From assembly GCA_951230915.1 (NCBI GenBank), contig OX579641.1, positions 6,820,001-6,884,000 of the forward strand: 64,000 nucleotides of DNA. The letters are read 5' to 3'. This document shows positions 12,501 through 24,374 of the stretch, piece by piece; position 1 is the first letter of the stretch; each line of letters opens with the position of its first letter. The position numbers and the translations under genes are program-made. Source of the DNA: Antitrichia curtipendula. Taxonomy: Eukaryota > Streptophyta > Bryopsida > Hypnales > Leucodontaceae. The notes under the pieces were generated by a model. That model saw only the letters and a program-made list of their open reading frames with translations, was not told where the DNA came from and did no database searches.

Positions 12501-15320
12501 GCTAGCCCACATCGAATTACAATAGGAGCTTGGGTGGTCTCCGTAGCAAGTTCGCTGAAAATAGGGTTAGGGTTTAGTGGCGTTGAATTTCTCACCTAAA
12601 ATTCAGCGGCATCCTCATCGCTGCTTGCTTAAATCAATTCACGAAACTTGCTGCTTTATCAAGAGAGTTACCGTGACTCTCCAAATTGTTGCCCCTTCAT
12701 GTGCTAGCTTAGTTAAAAATTTGAAACAAACTGTGCACGCACTATTTTTACATACAGAGCTAACAAGCTATGAATAGTCGTCGCTTACCACACGGAACCT
12801 CCCGCACGGGATGGAAATGCACGGGTTGGATGGAATTGTACGGTGAGGAAAATTCATTATGTTGTTTACGCAGTGGAATTGATTCGAGTAGGGGGAGTTG
12901 CGAGATTTGCAGGCAGGGACGCTTCTGTTTTGTGCCGTTAAATCCAACAACTACTTCCACTTGAATGATCATTCCACCATGCAAAAACTCCAGCCAAATT
13001 AATGGTGACAGGAGGCTTTCATTGTGCTATTGATTTCCAAGTGCATGTCTGCAGTCGTTGGAAGCGTAATTTGGTTGCGCGTTCACGAGCAACACATTCA
13101 TACAATCCATCCCTATTGAAGCAAACGATCATTCTCTCAAGAATTCCAGGGTACGTCAAAGCTCAATTGTCATTGTTGGTGTAACTAGATCAAGCTAAGA
13201 CAGTCAAGTTTTGGAGATCTACCACTCTCTCAAAGAATGTGGTGTGGGAAGGATGACCGGCTATGACTCTGAATCATCATCTCTGTTGCCTACCGCATTT
13301 TGCTATTTGACTAGAGAGAGTTGTAGTAGTGAACAAGTTGTGCACAATGTGGTCGAAGAAAGTAGTTGTAGTGGAAATCGATGTAAAAAGCAAGGTGACG
13401 TCAACAGTAGAGGATGCTAGAGCTGGCCAAAGAAGAAGGTGATTTCGAAATTGTGTTCCTCTATTGGGGCTATTGAATGTGGGAAAATCACGATTGTGCC
13501 CAATTTGGTAACAATCATGCAAATGATGAATGTGAGGTTTTACATCTTGCATTGGCACTTCCAAGGTTTAGGGCATTGTCAAGCAAGCATCTCTACTTTC
13601 AAGCAACCTTGTCCTCAAATCAAGCCACCCTCGTAAGAGGTTGGAGTTCTTTCTCTCCAACCTCTTACGAAAGCGATGGCAATATAGAAAATGTAGGAAA
13701 CGCCGCGCTTTTTCAAAAATGTTCAGGACTGACATGACTTTGCTTTGTTGTTCCGAGTCCATTTTTCTAGCAAAGGTCTCCTAGACGAAAATCCTGCACA
13801 TTCAGAGCACAATAGTGTACACGATTTTAGCTGCGTTGAACGCAAGTTTTCTTCTGCGGCATACAAAAGAAAACGTGTAGGTGAAGGATACATCAGACAG
13901 AGCTCGAGATGGAGTGCCTGCAAAAATGTGCAGGAGATGATTTGCTCCGGAGTGATTCTTTGTTCCGAGTCAATTTTGCCAGCAAAGATCTCCATGGTGA
14001 CAATTTTGTCAGCAATGATCTCCATTGCGATTTCTGTAGTGAAGACGATTCAATTGCGTTGAACTCAAGTTTTCTTCTGTAGCTTTAGAATGAAACCTAG
14101 TTATTTAATGACAGACCAGACATACTTGATGAATTTCTGTAAATATGTTCAGGAGACTGATCCTTTGTCAGCGAAAATCTCCAGGTCGCACATTCTGAAG
14201 TCTGGACATTGCGAATACGGTAGTGAGGACCATTTAGTCGCGTGGAACTCAAGTTTTCTCCTGCAGCACACGTAGAAAACCTGGTCAATAACCGAGCAGA
14301 CAGGAAGAGTAAGGATTTCTGGACAGCGAGGAATAAGGCTCCATTCAGCCTTGGACAACTACTGTAGAATTTGCGGCTTTCCAATTATGTCAGCGTTACT
14401 CTATATCCACGCGAAGCACACGATGACCAATTCAAACATGTTTCCTCGATCCTTTGCGTGCATACTCGGGCAGATGCGCGGCAGGTGGTCATGGAATTTA
14501 CTCAGTGTCTTTGTTATCCAACCACCTCGTAAATTTTCGGTTCAAGCATCTTTGGCTCCAGTACTGCTCTACTCATACGTGCGTATGGATCCCTGTGCAA
14601 AAATCGGCCTTGTGTTCTAGTGCAGGGATGAAGTCATCGAACCTCGGAGATTGCTGTCACACGCAGTAGAAGACTCCTTCACCAGGCATTGATCGAGACA
14701 AAGACACAAGTCTCAAAGATTGCTGGAGTTTGGGATCCAGAAAGTTCCACTCAGTTTTTAAAAAATAAGAAGAAACGGAAATAAATGATTGTCTTACACT
14801 GATTGTGTACAACTTGATTGGCCCTTGCCGCGGGCTTACAACAAGTATGAGACGAAACCCTAGGGTTGTCCCTCACTGTGTGCTGCCATGCTTGTCACTT
14901 TGTGCAAGCACTTTGATTCATCGACGAGTCTGGTCCTTAAATAGCTACTAGTTTGCTACTAATCGGGTCATCTCTCTAGTCATTATGCTACATTATCGCA
15001 TGAAAGTATCCGATGTAGTGGAAGCCAACATTATCGGTTGCGGATCAGTTGTTGCCGCTCGTGGTTGGACTCGAACAGCTTCGACCGCATCACCATGTCG
15101 ATGTTGCTCTTGGGCCACTCCATATGCCCTTTCATGCCACGAATTATGTGCGTGTTGTTTGCTTTGTCCAGCGACTGCTGTTGTGACTTTTGATGCGGCG
15201 AAGATTCGGAGAGGACATGAGGAGTGTGCCCGTTCGATAATCGCTGTGATGATTGATCGTCCTCAACGTAAGCCTCTTCTCTCCACACTCCTTGCTCAAC
15301 GTGGTGCCCGTTTGGCCTGC
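12501..15320. other. GC-richer region with degenerate ~210-bp tandem repeats
   Basis: Three diverged tandem copies begin near 13719, 13921 and 14143. They share a (A)AATGTKCAGGA start, TTTGTTCCGAGTC, AGCAAAGATCTCC-like blocks and a GAACTCAAGTTTTCTTCTG block. A perfect 16-bp hairpin lies at 13631-13670. Many short frames exist on both strands, but none is conserved between the repeat copies, so I do not call a protein. A non-coding transcript or gene relic is possible. Confidence 0.4.
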
Positions 15321-15526
15321 TCAATGCCACTATGTCCTGTCGCAAACCACAACAGCTTTAGAATTGAGCATGACTTTACAAAAAGTGGTTCGTAAACCCT
15401 AACACGGTGAGAGAAAAGAGATCATTCATGCTAAATGCCACTATGTTCTGTCGAAAAGCACGACAGTTTTAGAATTTAGAATGATTTTACGAGTAGATTA
15501 AAAACCCTAATTCGGTGATAGTGGAG
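15321..15526. repeat. Tandem duplication at the 3' end of the coiled-coil gene
   Basis: Two copies offset by 111 bp share ATGCCACTATG, an (A)CAGCTTTAGAATT-like stretch and the (G)TAAACCCTAA...CGGTGA stretch. The upper copy covers the last codons and stop of the coiled-coil gene; the lower copy lies in its presumed 3' UTR. Confidence 0.65.
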
Positions 15527-17679
15527 AGAATTTTTGCTACCTCATCGGTATGCGCGTATTCATCGACGCTGTCTTCAGGGTCTTGAGCGTGGACAGTGTT
15601 TCCATTCGCGTGGTAATGGTTCCCATCCTTATGGTGGCCCTCCCAGTGAGAATCGTCATGGTCACCCTCGTCACAGTCGTGGAGTTCATCCTCTTCATCG
15701 GATTCATGCGACTCGCTCACGTAGTCGGAGCCACTCTCGACCGACTCCTTGGCATCCTGAGAAGAGTTCATCCTAGCTAAATGAGCTTCACGACGATCTT
15801 CAATGATGTCACCTTCGCTGTCGCCTTCCCATCTACTGCCGATTTCTTGCGAGTCGAGGGGGTTTCCCCAATATTGACCTTCCCCTGTTTCATCGTTGCT
15901 CATGTCCATGGTGTAGAGGTCGTGATCAGGTGAGGCGGCTTGGTTGAGAGCGATAGGCGGGAAGGAAGCCACAAGACCCCGCGGGTGCATTGCTGTGATG
16001 ACATTGCGCAGAACCTCCGCTTCCTGTACGGCAGCGCCATTGGAGAGATCACCTCGCAAGAAGGATTCCAGCTCTGCGCGCATGACGTCGAGGGCGGCGC
16101 TCTTCTCTTCAAGCGCCACTTTGGCTTCACAGAGCTTCATCTGTACACGCTCCTCCCGCCAAACCTCTGCTAATTGCAGCATACGCCGCTCCTCTTCAAG
16201 CTCATCTCGTACTCGCTCCGACTCACGTTTCAGTTCTTCTCTTTCGTGTTTGTCGTCGCCAATCTCGTGAGCGAGTTCATCGCACACATCTTCCATCAGC
16301 TGGCGAGCTTTTCGTTCTTTTTCAAGCTCCTCGATCGCTTTCGCAGCAGTCATGTTCGCCTCCACAAGCTCCTTGGTCATTTTGCGGTTCACAATTTCGA
16401 GCCTCCGCCTCACCTTCCGCTCCTCCTCCAATTCGTCTTTCAATGCTTGCATATTTGCGGACATTATTTCTTGCATCTTTTCTTGCTCCTTGGCTTTCCA
16501 GCTGGCTTTCTCCTCTGACATCTTCTTCATGATGCTCTCCATTTCTCGCCGATCAGATTTTTGCGTCTGCTCCAGGTCCTGTACACGAGCACGAGCTTGA
16601 TCTAATTCTGTCTGCAATTTCGCCGTCAAACCTAAGCTGGAGTTATGCTGCTCTTCGAGAATACGTATTCTGCTCAAGACTTTCAGAAGCTCACTAGAAG
16701 TCGTCAGGGTTTCTGCCATCAGCTTCCCGTCACATTTCCTGTGGCTGGAGCGGGTCGAGTACGCCGGCGAATGTTGATGAAGCCTTTGGCCGTCAACCTG
16801 CAGGTGAAAGATGGGTAAGCACAAAGGAAATTTAAAATTGCACGAGGACAGACTGCATCAACCAATACCGGTACGTCACAAGAATTCCAACACGAGATTC
16901 ACATCCATAGAATTAGATATTGAATTCGACACCTGAATGGATGCAGAAGTCAAATTATCATGAAAATTCGAAGAACAATGAGTGCAAAGGAATTCATGTA
17001 CTGTAAAAATTCAGACTGCATCACGCTCTACGGGTACGTCACAAAAATTCCAACATATGCCGTAGATTTGGAGGATGTTCTTCGCACCTGAATGGATGCA
17101 GTAGCCGGTTTATCATGCCCATCGCCCTTCTCCCCGTGGTGCACGTGTGAATGCACCGCTGCCAAATGCTTACTGAAATTCCCGCTGCGTTTCCCATTGT
17201 CTGCTCCTGTCTGATCCCATCCAAGCAAATTCCATTAACTTTACAGTCACATCAAGGGTGTGATATATGCAATGGGAAGGACTGAAAACTCTAACACTGA
17301 CCTTCACATATTGCTGATAGGCAAACTTGCAACTGCGAGGCGAGAAGTAGGAATCAGCTTGGGAACGGGGACTGGACATGTCGGAGATCCCTTTCGTAAG
17401 CCAATGCTGGCTACAGAGGCAGGCAGGGAGAGGGTGGTCTTGGAGCTCCCACAACGAGGCCGCGAGCTTGCGAGCCGACACAGGGGTAGGTCTCCCGGCA
17501 GCGGCATGCGCGGCGGCCGCAGCTGCAATGCCATCGTAGAGCTGGTTGTTCAATAACTTCCAACTCGGAACCGGCGTGCTGGGGCAACCCCTGCGCCCGC
17601 CGATGATGGCGCGCTTCACTCGCAGGCCTTGCGAGGGCCAGCCCGGCTCCAGCCCTCTCTTGTTCACTCCGTGTTGCAT
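15487..17679 (-). CDS. Coiled-coil protein of the At1g50660 / At5g41620 / BRANCHLESS TRICHOME-like plant family
   Basis: Three exons, all joined in phase 0: 17302-17679, 17088-17210 and 15487-16797, giving about 603 residues. Donors are GTCAGTG and GTGCGAAG; acceptors end in CAG. The start is ATG at 17679; an in-frame stop lies shortly upstream. Exon 1 carries two family signatures: VKRAIIGGRR with STPVPSW (about residues 21-40) and SARKLAASLWEL (68-79). Exon 3 has a charged coiled coil (about 197-425) with the family blocks VCDELAHEIGDDK (about 328) and REERVQMKLCEAK (about 371). The C-terminus is acidic and His-rich and ends in AKILSTI plus a short tail. Relatives such as BRANCHLESS TRICHOME act in cell shape and cytoskeletal organisation; the role here is inferred. 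Family membership is near certain. The exon 1/2 junction (91-nt intron) is the least sure boundary. Confidence 0.88.
16843..17125. repeat. Duplicated exon 2 end plus intron 2 segment
   Basis: Segments 16843-16965 and 17006-17125 are diverged direct copies (offset about 155-163 bp). They share CTGCATCA, GGTACGTCACAA, AATTCCAACA and ACCTGAATGGATGCAG. The upper copy contains the real 3' end of exon 2 and its donor. The lower copy keeps a donor-like CAG/GTGTCG and the same ASIQ codons but lies inside intron 2. It is a decayed or alternative exon end. Confidence 0.6.
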
Positions 17680-19384
17680 CCTCCCTCCCCTTCTCTCCAC
17701 CTGAGCGCTCCAGTGTCAATTCGATCTCCTTAGCGCAATCTGCACAGGCTCTATCCACATCGTGCGCTGCAGAAATGGGGCGGAGGTTTCTGTTTGGGAA
17801 TCATCAGCTCCCAGCCTGCTGTGGCTTCCGCGAGCAAAGGCACACCATCCACAAATAGAAACTGTCTTTCCTTGCACGCACGGACATTCCAATACGGTTC
17901 CAATCCGCTTTTTGCAGAACCAAAACAACGTCCTAGCTTCTTGGTCTCCGAAATAACAAGGTTAGCAGTTCTCAGCCCACAGTCTGCAAGTGCTATCTCC
18001 AGAAAAACGCTTGGCTATGGCCATGGCCATGGCTAAAGACCTTCCCAATGAAGGTCCATGCATTTTCATAACCGTACGTCGCGAGCGCTTGATCGAGAAA
18101 AGCCGACTAGTCGATCAGAGTGCTAAGGGTCTCGTGGGGCATCTACCAAGTGGCCGGCTTCGCGACCTATTGCATCCTCGACAGCACAAGTCGGAGAAAA
18201 CAAAGGCGAGAGAATTTGCAAGCCCGAATCAAGGTACGCTCCTCCTCCTCCGCCTCCTCCTCAATGATTGCACGATCAGCAAGGTCTTTCCAATGCCCTA
18301 CGAGTCGTCTTCCTATTGCAAATATTAGTCCTCCCGGAGTCCAAAGGTGCCGGAAAGCCTCCCACTCCGGCTGACCATATGCGGAAAACAGTTTCTACCG
18401 AAATCCGGTGTGATCAACAACCCAGATAGTATAAACTAGAATAAAAAGGTAGGCAGCCTCAATCTCCTCCGGACACCATAGCAACAAGAAGAGCCTGGTA
18501 GTAACGTACTCGTGGGATTGGTACTACCAGAAGCCAGGAGCGGCATCCAGCTTCAATCGAACTTCTTCTGTCTGTCTGTCTCTCTCTCTCTCTTTCTCTC
18601 TTTCTCTCTCTCGCACGCTTCAGCAAACTGGGTCCTCCCTCGTTCCGAAGAAACAATCCAACGTTACGTGGAAAGCTCCCAGTTGATGCGGCATCTGGTG
18701 GATTGAATGAAGACCATGGCGCGGGAACCGAGGCAGCAGCATTGAAGGTCGGGAATAATAATAATAATGATGCTGGAGCAGTCGAAGAGCGAGTCCATGG
18801 TGGGGTGGGGTTGCAGTGCAGGCCACTCAGCCACTGCATTACTGGACAGGCTTTTCTTTCATCAGCCCCTGCTTTGCATCCCAGGCTTTCTTGTAAGGTA
18901 AGTTTAACACCATCCTCACTCCCACCCTAATAAAGCTGCGACCTTTACCTTCCCTGCAACCATTCTTCATTTCGAGTTCCGACACGCATTCCTAGGTCTC
19001 TTTCACGTCGGCGGGCATGGATGAATGCAGAGTGGATGATAAATACCTGCCCGTCGGTCACGGCAATCCTTAAGTTTTGCAATAAAATGAATGTCACATT
19101 AGGCGACTTTTCAAAGGGTATTATCCCTTTCAGATCATTTTTTTTTGTGGCTTTTGATTGATAACGAACTCAAGAGCTGTCCATAGGCTCTTTGATTGAT
19201 ACCGCAAAAGTGATCACAAGTTAGACTCTTCATTGGCAAAGCAAGAGTGGCTTTTACATTGCAAAATGGATTATTTTCATTCATGTTTGTAATGCTAGAG
19301 TTTTTCTTGATGGCTAGCATAATGAATTGAAATCATTTGAGCTCATTTTTTTATTTCTTAGAGGTCCCAGTTCTAAGAGAATGG
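17680..19384. promoter_or_regulatory. Upstream region of the coiled-coil gene (5' leader/promoter)
   Basis: This is GC-richer sequence upstream of the minus-strand gene. It includes a long CT microsatellite on the plus strand (GA-rich on the gene strand) at about 18570-18615 and an (AAT)n tract near 18755. No clear TATA box is assignable, and no conserved protein is seen in the several short frames. Part of this is probably a 5' UTR, possibly with a leader intron; the evidence is position only. Confidence 0.35.
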
Positions 19385-20260
19385 TTAACCCCTGAACCAA
19401 ACTGCATTTTTTTGGCATTATTGCGACTTTGGGTAGCTCACTAGGAATGGAATTTTTATTTTTTTATTTTATATTTTCTCACAACATGTGCCCAAGGAGT
19501 AGCTTTAAGGCACAACAATTTTCTTAACTTTTGACTACATGGTTAAAAAGTTATTGCATGATATGTCATTTTCATTTTTAAAGAAATAAAAGCTTGAAAT
19601 TGATTTTCTAAAGTTATATATACGTAGAAAGCTTTGAATTATTCCATTTTGATCAATGAGTCGAAAGTTACGAGGTGTTTTAGTTTGCAGGTCAGTTATT
19701 AATTCTCTACTCTAAAATAAACTTTGAAATCCTTTATTTAACTCAATTTTCAATATTTTTTGGGGAAAATAAAATCATAGGTTGCAGATTGCTTGTTACA
19801 ACATTGAAACCATTGGAACTGGCATTTTTCAATTAGGGAACTAAATTTTTAACAATTTTGTATTTTGATCCATTCTCTACTTCTTTCTACTTATTATTTT
19901 TTCCCTATACATTATACAATTCCAAATGATTTGAAAATTTTCAAATATGTAGCCAACTTGTCTTGAAGAATGAATCCAAAGAAGCACCACCATTTTGGAC
20001 ATTTTTCCATACAAATGTGACCTTGTAAAGTGTAATTGTTGGGGTTTTGCAGGGCTAAAACAAAAAAAAATTATTGCTTCAAATGCTAATATCTTGCAAT
20101 CCACACAGTGATTTTTTTTTTTTTTTAAATTCATGTCTTCTCAAACCATTGCACTACAAGGTTCTATGGTTACATGTGTCCAAAAATGGGTTTTTTTTTC
20201 TTAAATGGCAGTTTGGGAGCTTTTTCAGTGAAAACATAGTCAAAAACCTTCAGCGGTTAA
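19385..20260 (-). mobile_element. Family A TTAA-type element, copy III
   Basis: Bounded by TTAACCCCTGAACC (19385) and CAGCGGTTAA (to 20260); the termini have decayed. The interior follows 23433-24374, including the TAGCTCAC...AATGGA region, the ATTGCATGATATGTCATTTTC block and the far-end GAAAACATAGTCAAAAACCTT. Non-coding. Confidence 0.65.
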
Positions 20261-21210
20261 AAACAAATCACCGTAAAGTGCATTATAACGACTTCTAGAT
20301 TCATTGATATTAATCTTATCAATCTCATAGATGTATGAGTGACCCTGGTCCAAACTAAGAGACGGACTGATGACTTGGTCAGACCTGGATTTTGGACCCA
20401 TTGGAGTATTGGACTATTGGAGAAGACTGAGTTCATCAGTTTTCTCCGGCAAAAGTGTTTTTTTTTTGTGTTTTTATTTTTTATTTTTTCAAACAAGTGG
20501 ACCAGCAAAAGTTTTGATGAGCTCTCAACTCATGAAAAATCACTTTTTGAGATGCCCGCAAAGAATGAATGAATGCTTGATGACTGAGTCCCATTCAGTT
20601 TCTTTTTTCTTTCAGTTTGGGATCCATGTGATTCAGTTTCCTCAATTTCCTCTCTAGAAAGTCAGACCCCCTCCCCTGCCTGGAAGGACTTGGATACCTT
20701 CAACTGGCACAAAGCCCCAAAGGCACACAATCTATCATGCAACCACAGAATGCTTAACCCCTGGACATTGCAGAGGACGGGAAAAAAAAAGTTTTAAAAA
20801 TAAAATAAAATAAAGTTTTTTAGTAGGGAGAGGAATATAGATTTGGAGTTTTTTTAAGTAAAACAAATTGAACGACACTAAACCCATCCTATTAAGTGGG
20901 TCCTATAGGGTGAATTTATTCTTGAAAAAAACACGTAAATTTTTTATTTGCTACACATGATAAAATTTGAAAATTTTGAATTCACATTTACAATGAGAGT
21001 TTCCAAATTAACTAGGAATGTGAAGATCATAGAATTAACACAATGCAAAATGGGGGGCTTTTTATTTATTACAATTATTCTGCCACAACACAAAACTCAT
21101 CCTGTAGGGTCCACTTTGTAAGACAAGTTTAGCATCCTGCAAATAAATTATGGACTCAACAGAAGAAAAGCCATGTGTCTATAGAAAGTGGACATTGCTT
21201 CAATCCATTG
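20261..21210. other. AT-rich intergenic DNA
   Basis: No gene recognised. Homopolymer T and A tracts create spurious short frames. Confidence 0.45.
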
Positions 21211-21350
21211 ATTGTCCTTTAAACGACCCATTTGAGACCGACTAGTACCGACTCTCATATATTAGATGATAATAATCAAGATTGTCCTCTAAACGACCCA
21301 TTCGAGACCGACTAGTACCGACTCTCATATATTAGATGATAATAATCAAG
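21211..21350. repeat. Perfect-period 70-bp tandem duplication
   Basis: Two head-to-tail units, 21211-21280 and 21281-21350, differ at only two C/T positions. Each contains GAGACCGACTAGTACCGACT. The very low divergence indicates a recent duplication. Confidence 0.9.
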
Positions 21351-21587
21351 TCCAAAAAATCTTTATTGAAAACACATTGCCAAAATATAAAAGTAAAGGA
21401 GAACATGGACATGTGTTAATAACATTATGGCTTGTAAAAAATAAAAATAAAAATTTCCCGTATTTTTTGTTTTTCAAAAAGGATGGATGTGAATTTCAAT
21501 GCAATGATGCAATTCATCAAACAGTACAGTACATGGTGAATTGTGAAGGTTTCCCCCAAAGAAAATAAACTTTTTAGTATAGGGCAT

Positions 21588-21825
21588 TGTCCAAGGAGGA
21601 GGGTATTTTGGGAAATAATGGTCCAACGAAGAGGGCGGAGCCCGACGAGGAGGCCTATTATTTCCCAAAACGCCCGACAACGAGGAGCCATTGCCCGACG
21701 TAAATCACGAACAAAAGAATGAGAGAATGAGAAATTGAGGATGAGAAATCGAAGTTGGATAAGTAATGTGTAATGCCCGATTACGCAAAAAAAAAAAAAA
21801 ACTGTACAATCAGGCATTACGCCTC
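21588..21825. repeat. Pair of hairpin-forming inverted repeats
   Basis: GTATTTTGGGAAATAATGG (near 21610) pairs with TATTATTTCCCAAAACGCC (near 21655). The outer GGGCATTG/CCATTGCCC also pair. A second small hairpin joins GTAATGCCCGATTACG (near 21770) and CAATCAGGCATTACG (near 21808) across a poly-A tract. Probably small palindromic elements; non-coding. Confidence 0.5.
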
Positions 21826-22765
21826 CGAACCCTCCTCGCAAATGTACGGGGAAATTCCTGTGAGTGGTTTACGAATGGGGATTGGAAGGCAGATCTGCCA
21901 TGATCCACTCCTAGTGAGAGGCCCATGAAAGAGCGTGCATTTTGAAGCGTGGTCCGTCCAAGCTCCGCTCATCAAAAAGGATCTTAAAATTAGTTTTTCA
22001 AGCGTGCCATGGAATTCTGCCAGACTAGTTTGCTCCCAACGATTTTCTTACGTTTCTGTCCAGGCCCGAGATGTGTTCCCCTCAGCATAACTCAAGTCAC
22101 GGCACAAATTTTGAGAAGAAAAAAAATGCCATGCGGGGACATACTTCATTGATGTTTTGAGGGACATAAGAGCATCCTCAGTTCTCAGAGTATGTTGACC
22201 CTAACAGTATATTGAACAGTGAATAATTTCAACTTGAAATTTGTATCATTGGAAGCGCACCCAAAATAACTTTGAGAAGAAAATTCAAATTTAAACATTG
22301 GACAACTACTTCAAAAGCAAGCGGTAAAAGTCAAAAATTATAAAGGTCTTAGTATATCATGGTTACCAAAGCAAAATTTGGCCATTGACACTCCAAATGT
22401 GGCCAGATGTGTAATGTTTTAGGTATAGTGTTTGGCTACATTTGGCCACTTATACTTAATAAACAACTAATTTGTGTCCTTTTTTTTTTCTTTTGGTACT
22501 TTCAACCAAAAACAAGCCTAATAATATGCTAAGGAATGATTATATTACTAACCTAAGTACAATACAAAATATCTTGGTATCAAACAATATCAAAATGAAA
22601 ATGAAAATGTTGGTTAGAAGTGTCTCAATTAAGTCAACAAATTTTAAAGTATCCATAATAGGTGTAGTTGACTTATGTTATGTGTGAAATGAGTTCAATA
22701 CAAAACTTTATTGCAAATTTGACTTCTATAAATTTTTACTTGAAATGGGCTCCAAATCATGGTTT

Positions 22766-23137
22766 CTAGCATGTGAGCCTATATTACAGGTGTCTATGTT
22801 ACCTTGGATATAACATTGAATATATTATGTCCATATAATATAGATACCTATAATATAATATTGAATATAATATACTCGAAGTAATATAGACAATATGTCA
22901 TGTTAAATATAATATGTCCATTGTATATGTTAGGTGCCCATATACAATAGACCCTATGTATATGATATATCTTATAGGTGTCTATGTTATAGGTACCTAT
23001 GTTATAAGCACCTTTTATGGTTATAGGGTACTTATATTATAGGTACATATGTTATAAGCACCTTCAATAGTTGTAGAGTATCTACTTACACCTAGGCTCA
23101 AAGCTCGTAGGTTTGCATGTCTAGGCTCACATGCTAG
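22766..23137. mobile_element. Inverted-repeat element with CTAGCATGTGAGCC ends
   Basis: CTAGCATGTGAGCC at 22766 and GGCTCACATGCTAG ending at 23137 are perfect 14-bp inverted repeats. The interior is made of degenerate repeats of the form TATAGGTGTCTATGTTATAG and TATAAGCACCTT. It is about 372 bp, non-coding, and of unknown superfamily. Confidence 0.6.
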
Positions 23138-23432
23138 TGTCGTTGGCTTCAAAGCCTAAGTCATTTTAGATACAACTCTAATAATTGCTTTGGAAGCTTA
23201 TTATTTATTAATATGATGTCCAAAAAATTATGCCAAAAGAATAAGGAATCTCCAATAATACTAATAATAACTAATAAAAACTAGGACAATTTCATCCCTA
23301 CATGACTAAGGAGCCCACTTTGGTTTAGGATTTTGAAATCTTTGCAAGCTTTGTTGACTTCATAATTTGGAATTTTGACATGAAGTTTCAGGATGGATGT
23401 TAATTATTCTAATTGTTGTTTGAAACTTTGTT

Positions 23433-24374
23433 TAACCCCTAAAGGACCAAACACCGTTTTTTGACAACATAGCGATTTTGGGCAGCTCACTATGACCGAA
23501 ATTTTTCTTTTTTTTCTTTGAAATTTACACATAAGATGTGCCCGAGGAGTAGCTTTAAGGTCCAACAATTTTTGTAACTTTTGACTACATGGTTAAAAAG
23601 TTATTGCATGATATGTCATTTTCATTGTTCGGCGGGCAGCCCGGGCAGCAAAAAAAAAATCTTTAAAAATCACTTTTAAAAAAAACTAAAATTTTAAATT
23701 GGTTCTTTAGATTTATATGTACGTGGGAGGCTTTGAATCATTCCATTCCAATCAATGAGTCAAAAGTTATGAGGATTCTTAGTTTGAGGGTAGTTATGGA
23801 ATCTCTACTCTAAAATAAACTTTGAAGTCCTTTATTTAACTCGATTTTCAATATTTTTGAAAAAAAATAAAAACATTGGGTGTAGATTGTTTATTACAAC
23901 ATTACAATCGTTGGGATTGGCATTTTTCAATTTCATAAATAAATTCGTGACAATTTAGTGTTTTGAATCATTCTCTACCTCTTCCTACTTATTATTTTTT
24001 TCCTATATGTTTTACAATTCCAAATGACCTGAAAATTTTCAAGCATGTAGCCAACTTGCCTTGAAGAATAAAACCAAAGAGTAACCATCATTTTGGACAT
24101 TTTTTCATACAAATGTGACCTTGTGAAGGGCAGCTGCCCGTTTTTTCGCAGGGACAAAAAAAGGATTTTTGTCAATTCAAACGCTATTATCTTGCAATCC
24201 ACTAGGTGGAAAATTCTGAAATTTTTTCCACATCTTCTTAAACAAGTTTATTACAAGATCCTACGGTTACAAGTGTCCAAAAATGTTTTTTTTATAGAAT
24301 TTGGCACTAGTATTAGAAATGGCAGTTTTGGAGCGGTTTTGGTGAAAACATAGTCAAAAACCTTTAGGGGTTAA
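23433..24374 (-). mobile_element. Family A TTAA-type element, copy IV (best preserved)
   Basis: TTAACCCCTAAAGG at 23433 and CCTTTAGGGGTTAA ending at 24374 form a perfect 14-bp inverted terminus. It is full length (942 bp). The interior matches copies I, III and V, and one half matches both arms of the 1569-2316 foldback. There is no transposase frame. Confidence 0.8.

Noticed and set aside
15534..16600. Several plus-strand frames of 76-114 codons
   Set aside because: They are antisense to the coiled-coil exon; their Ser/Leu/Arg-rich composition mirrors acidic coiled-coil codons.
17411..17758. 115-codon minus-strand frame over exon 1 of the coiled-coil gene
   Set aside because: It is a shifted-frame shadow; the other frame carries the family signatures KRAIIGGRR and SARKLAASLWEL.
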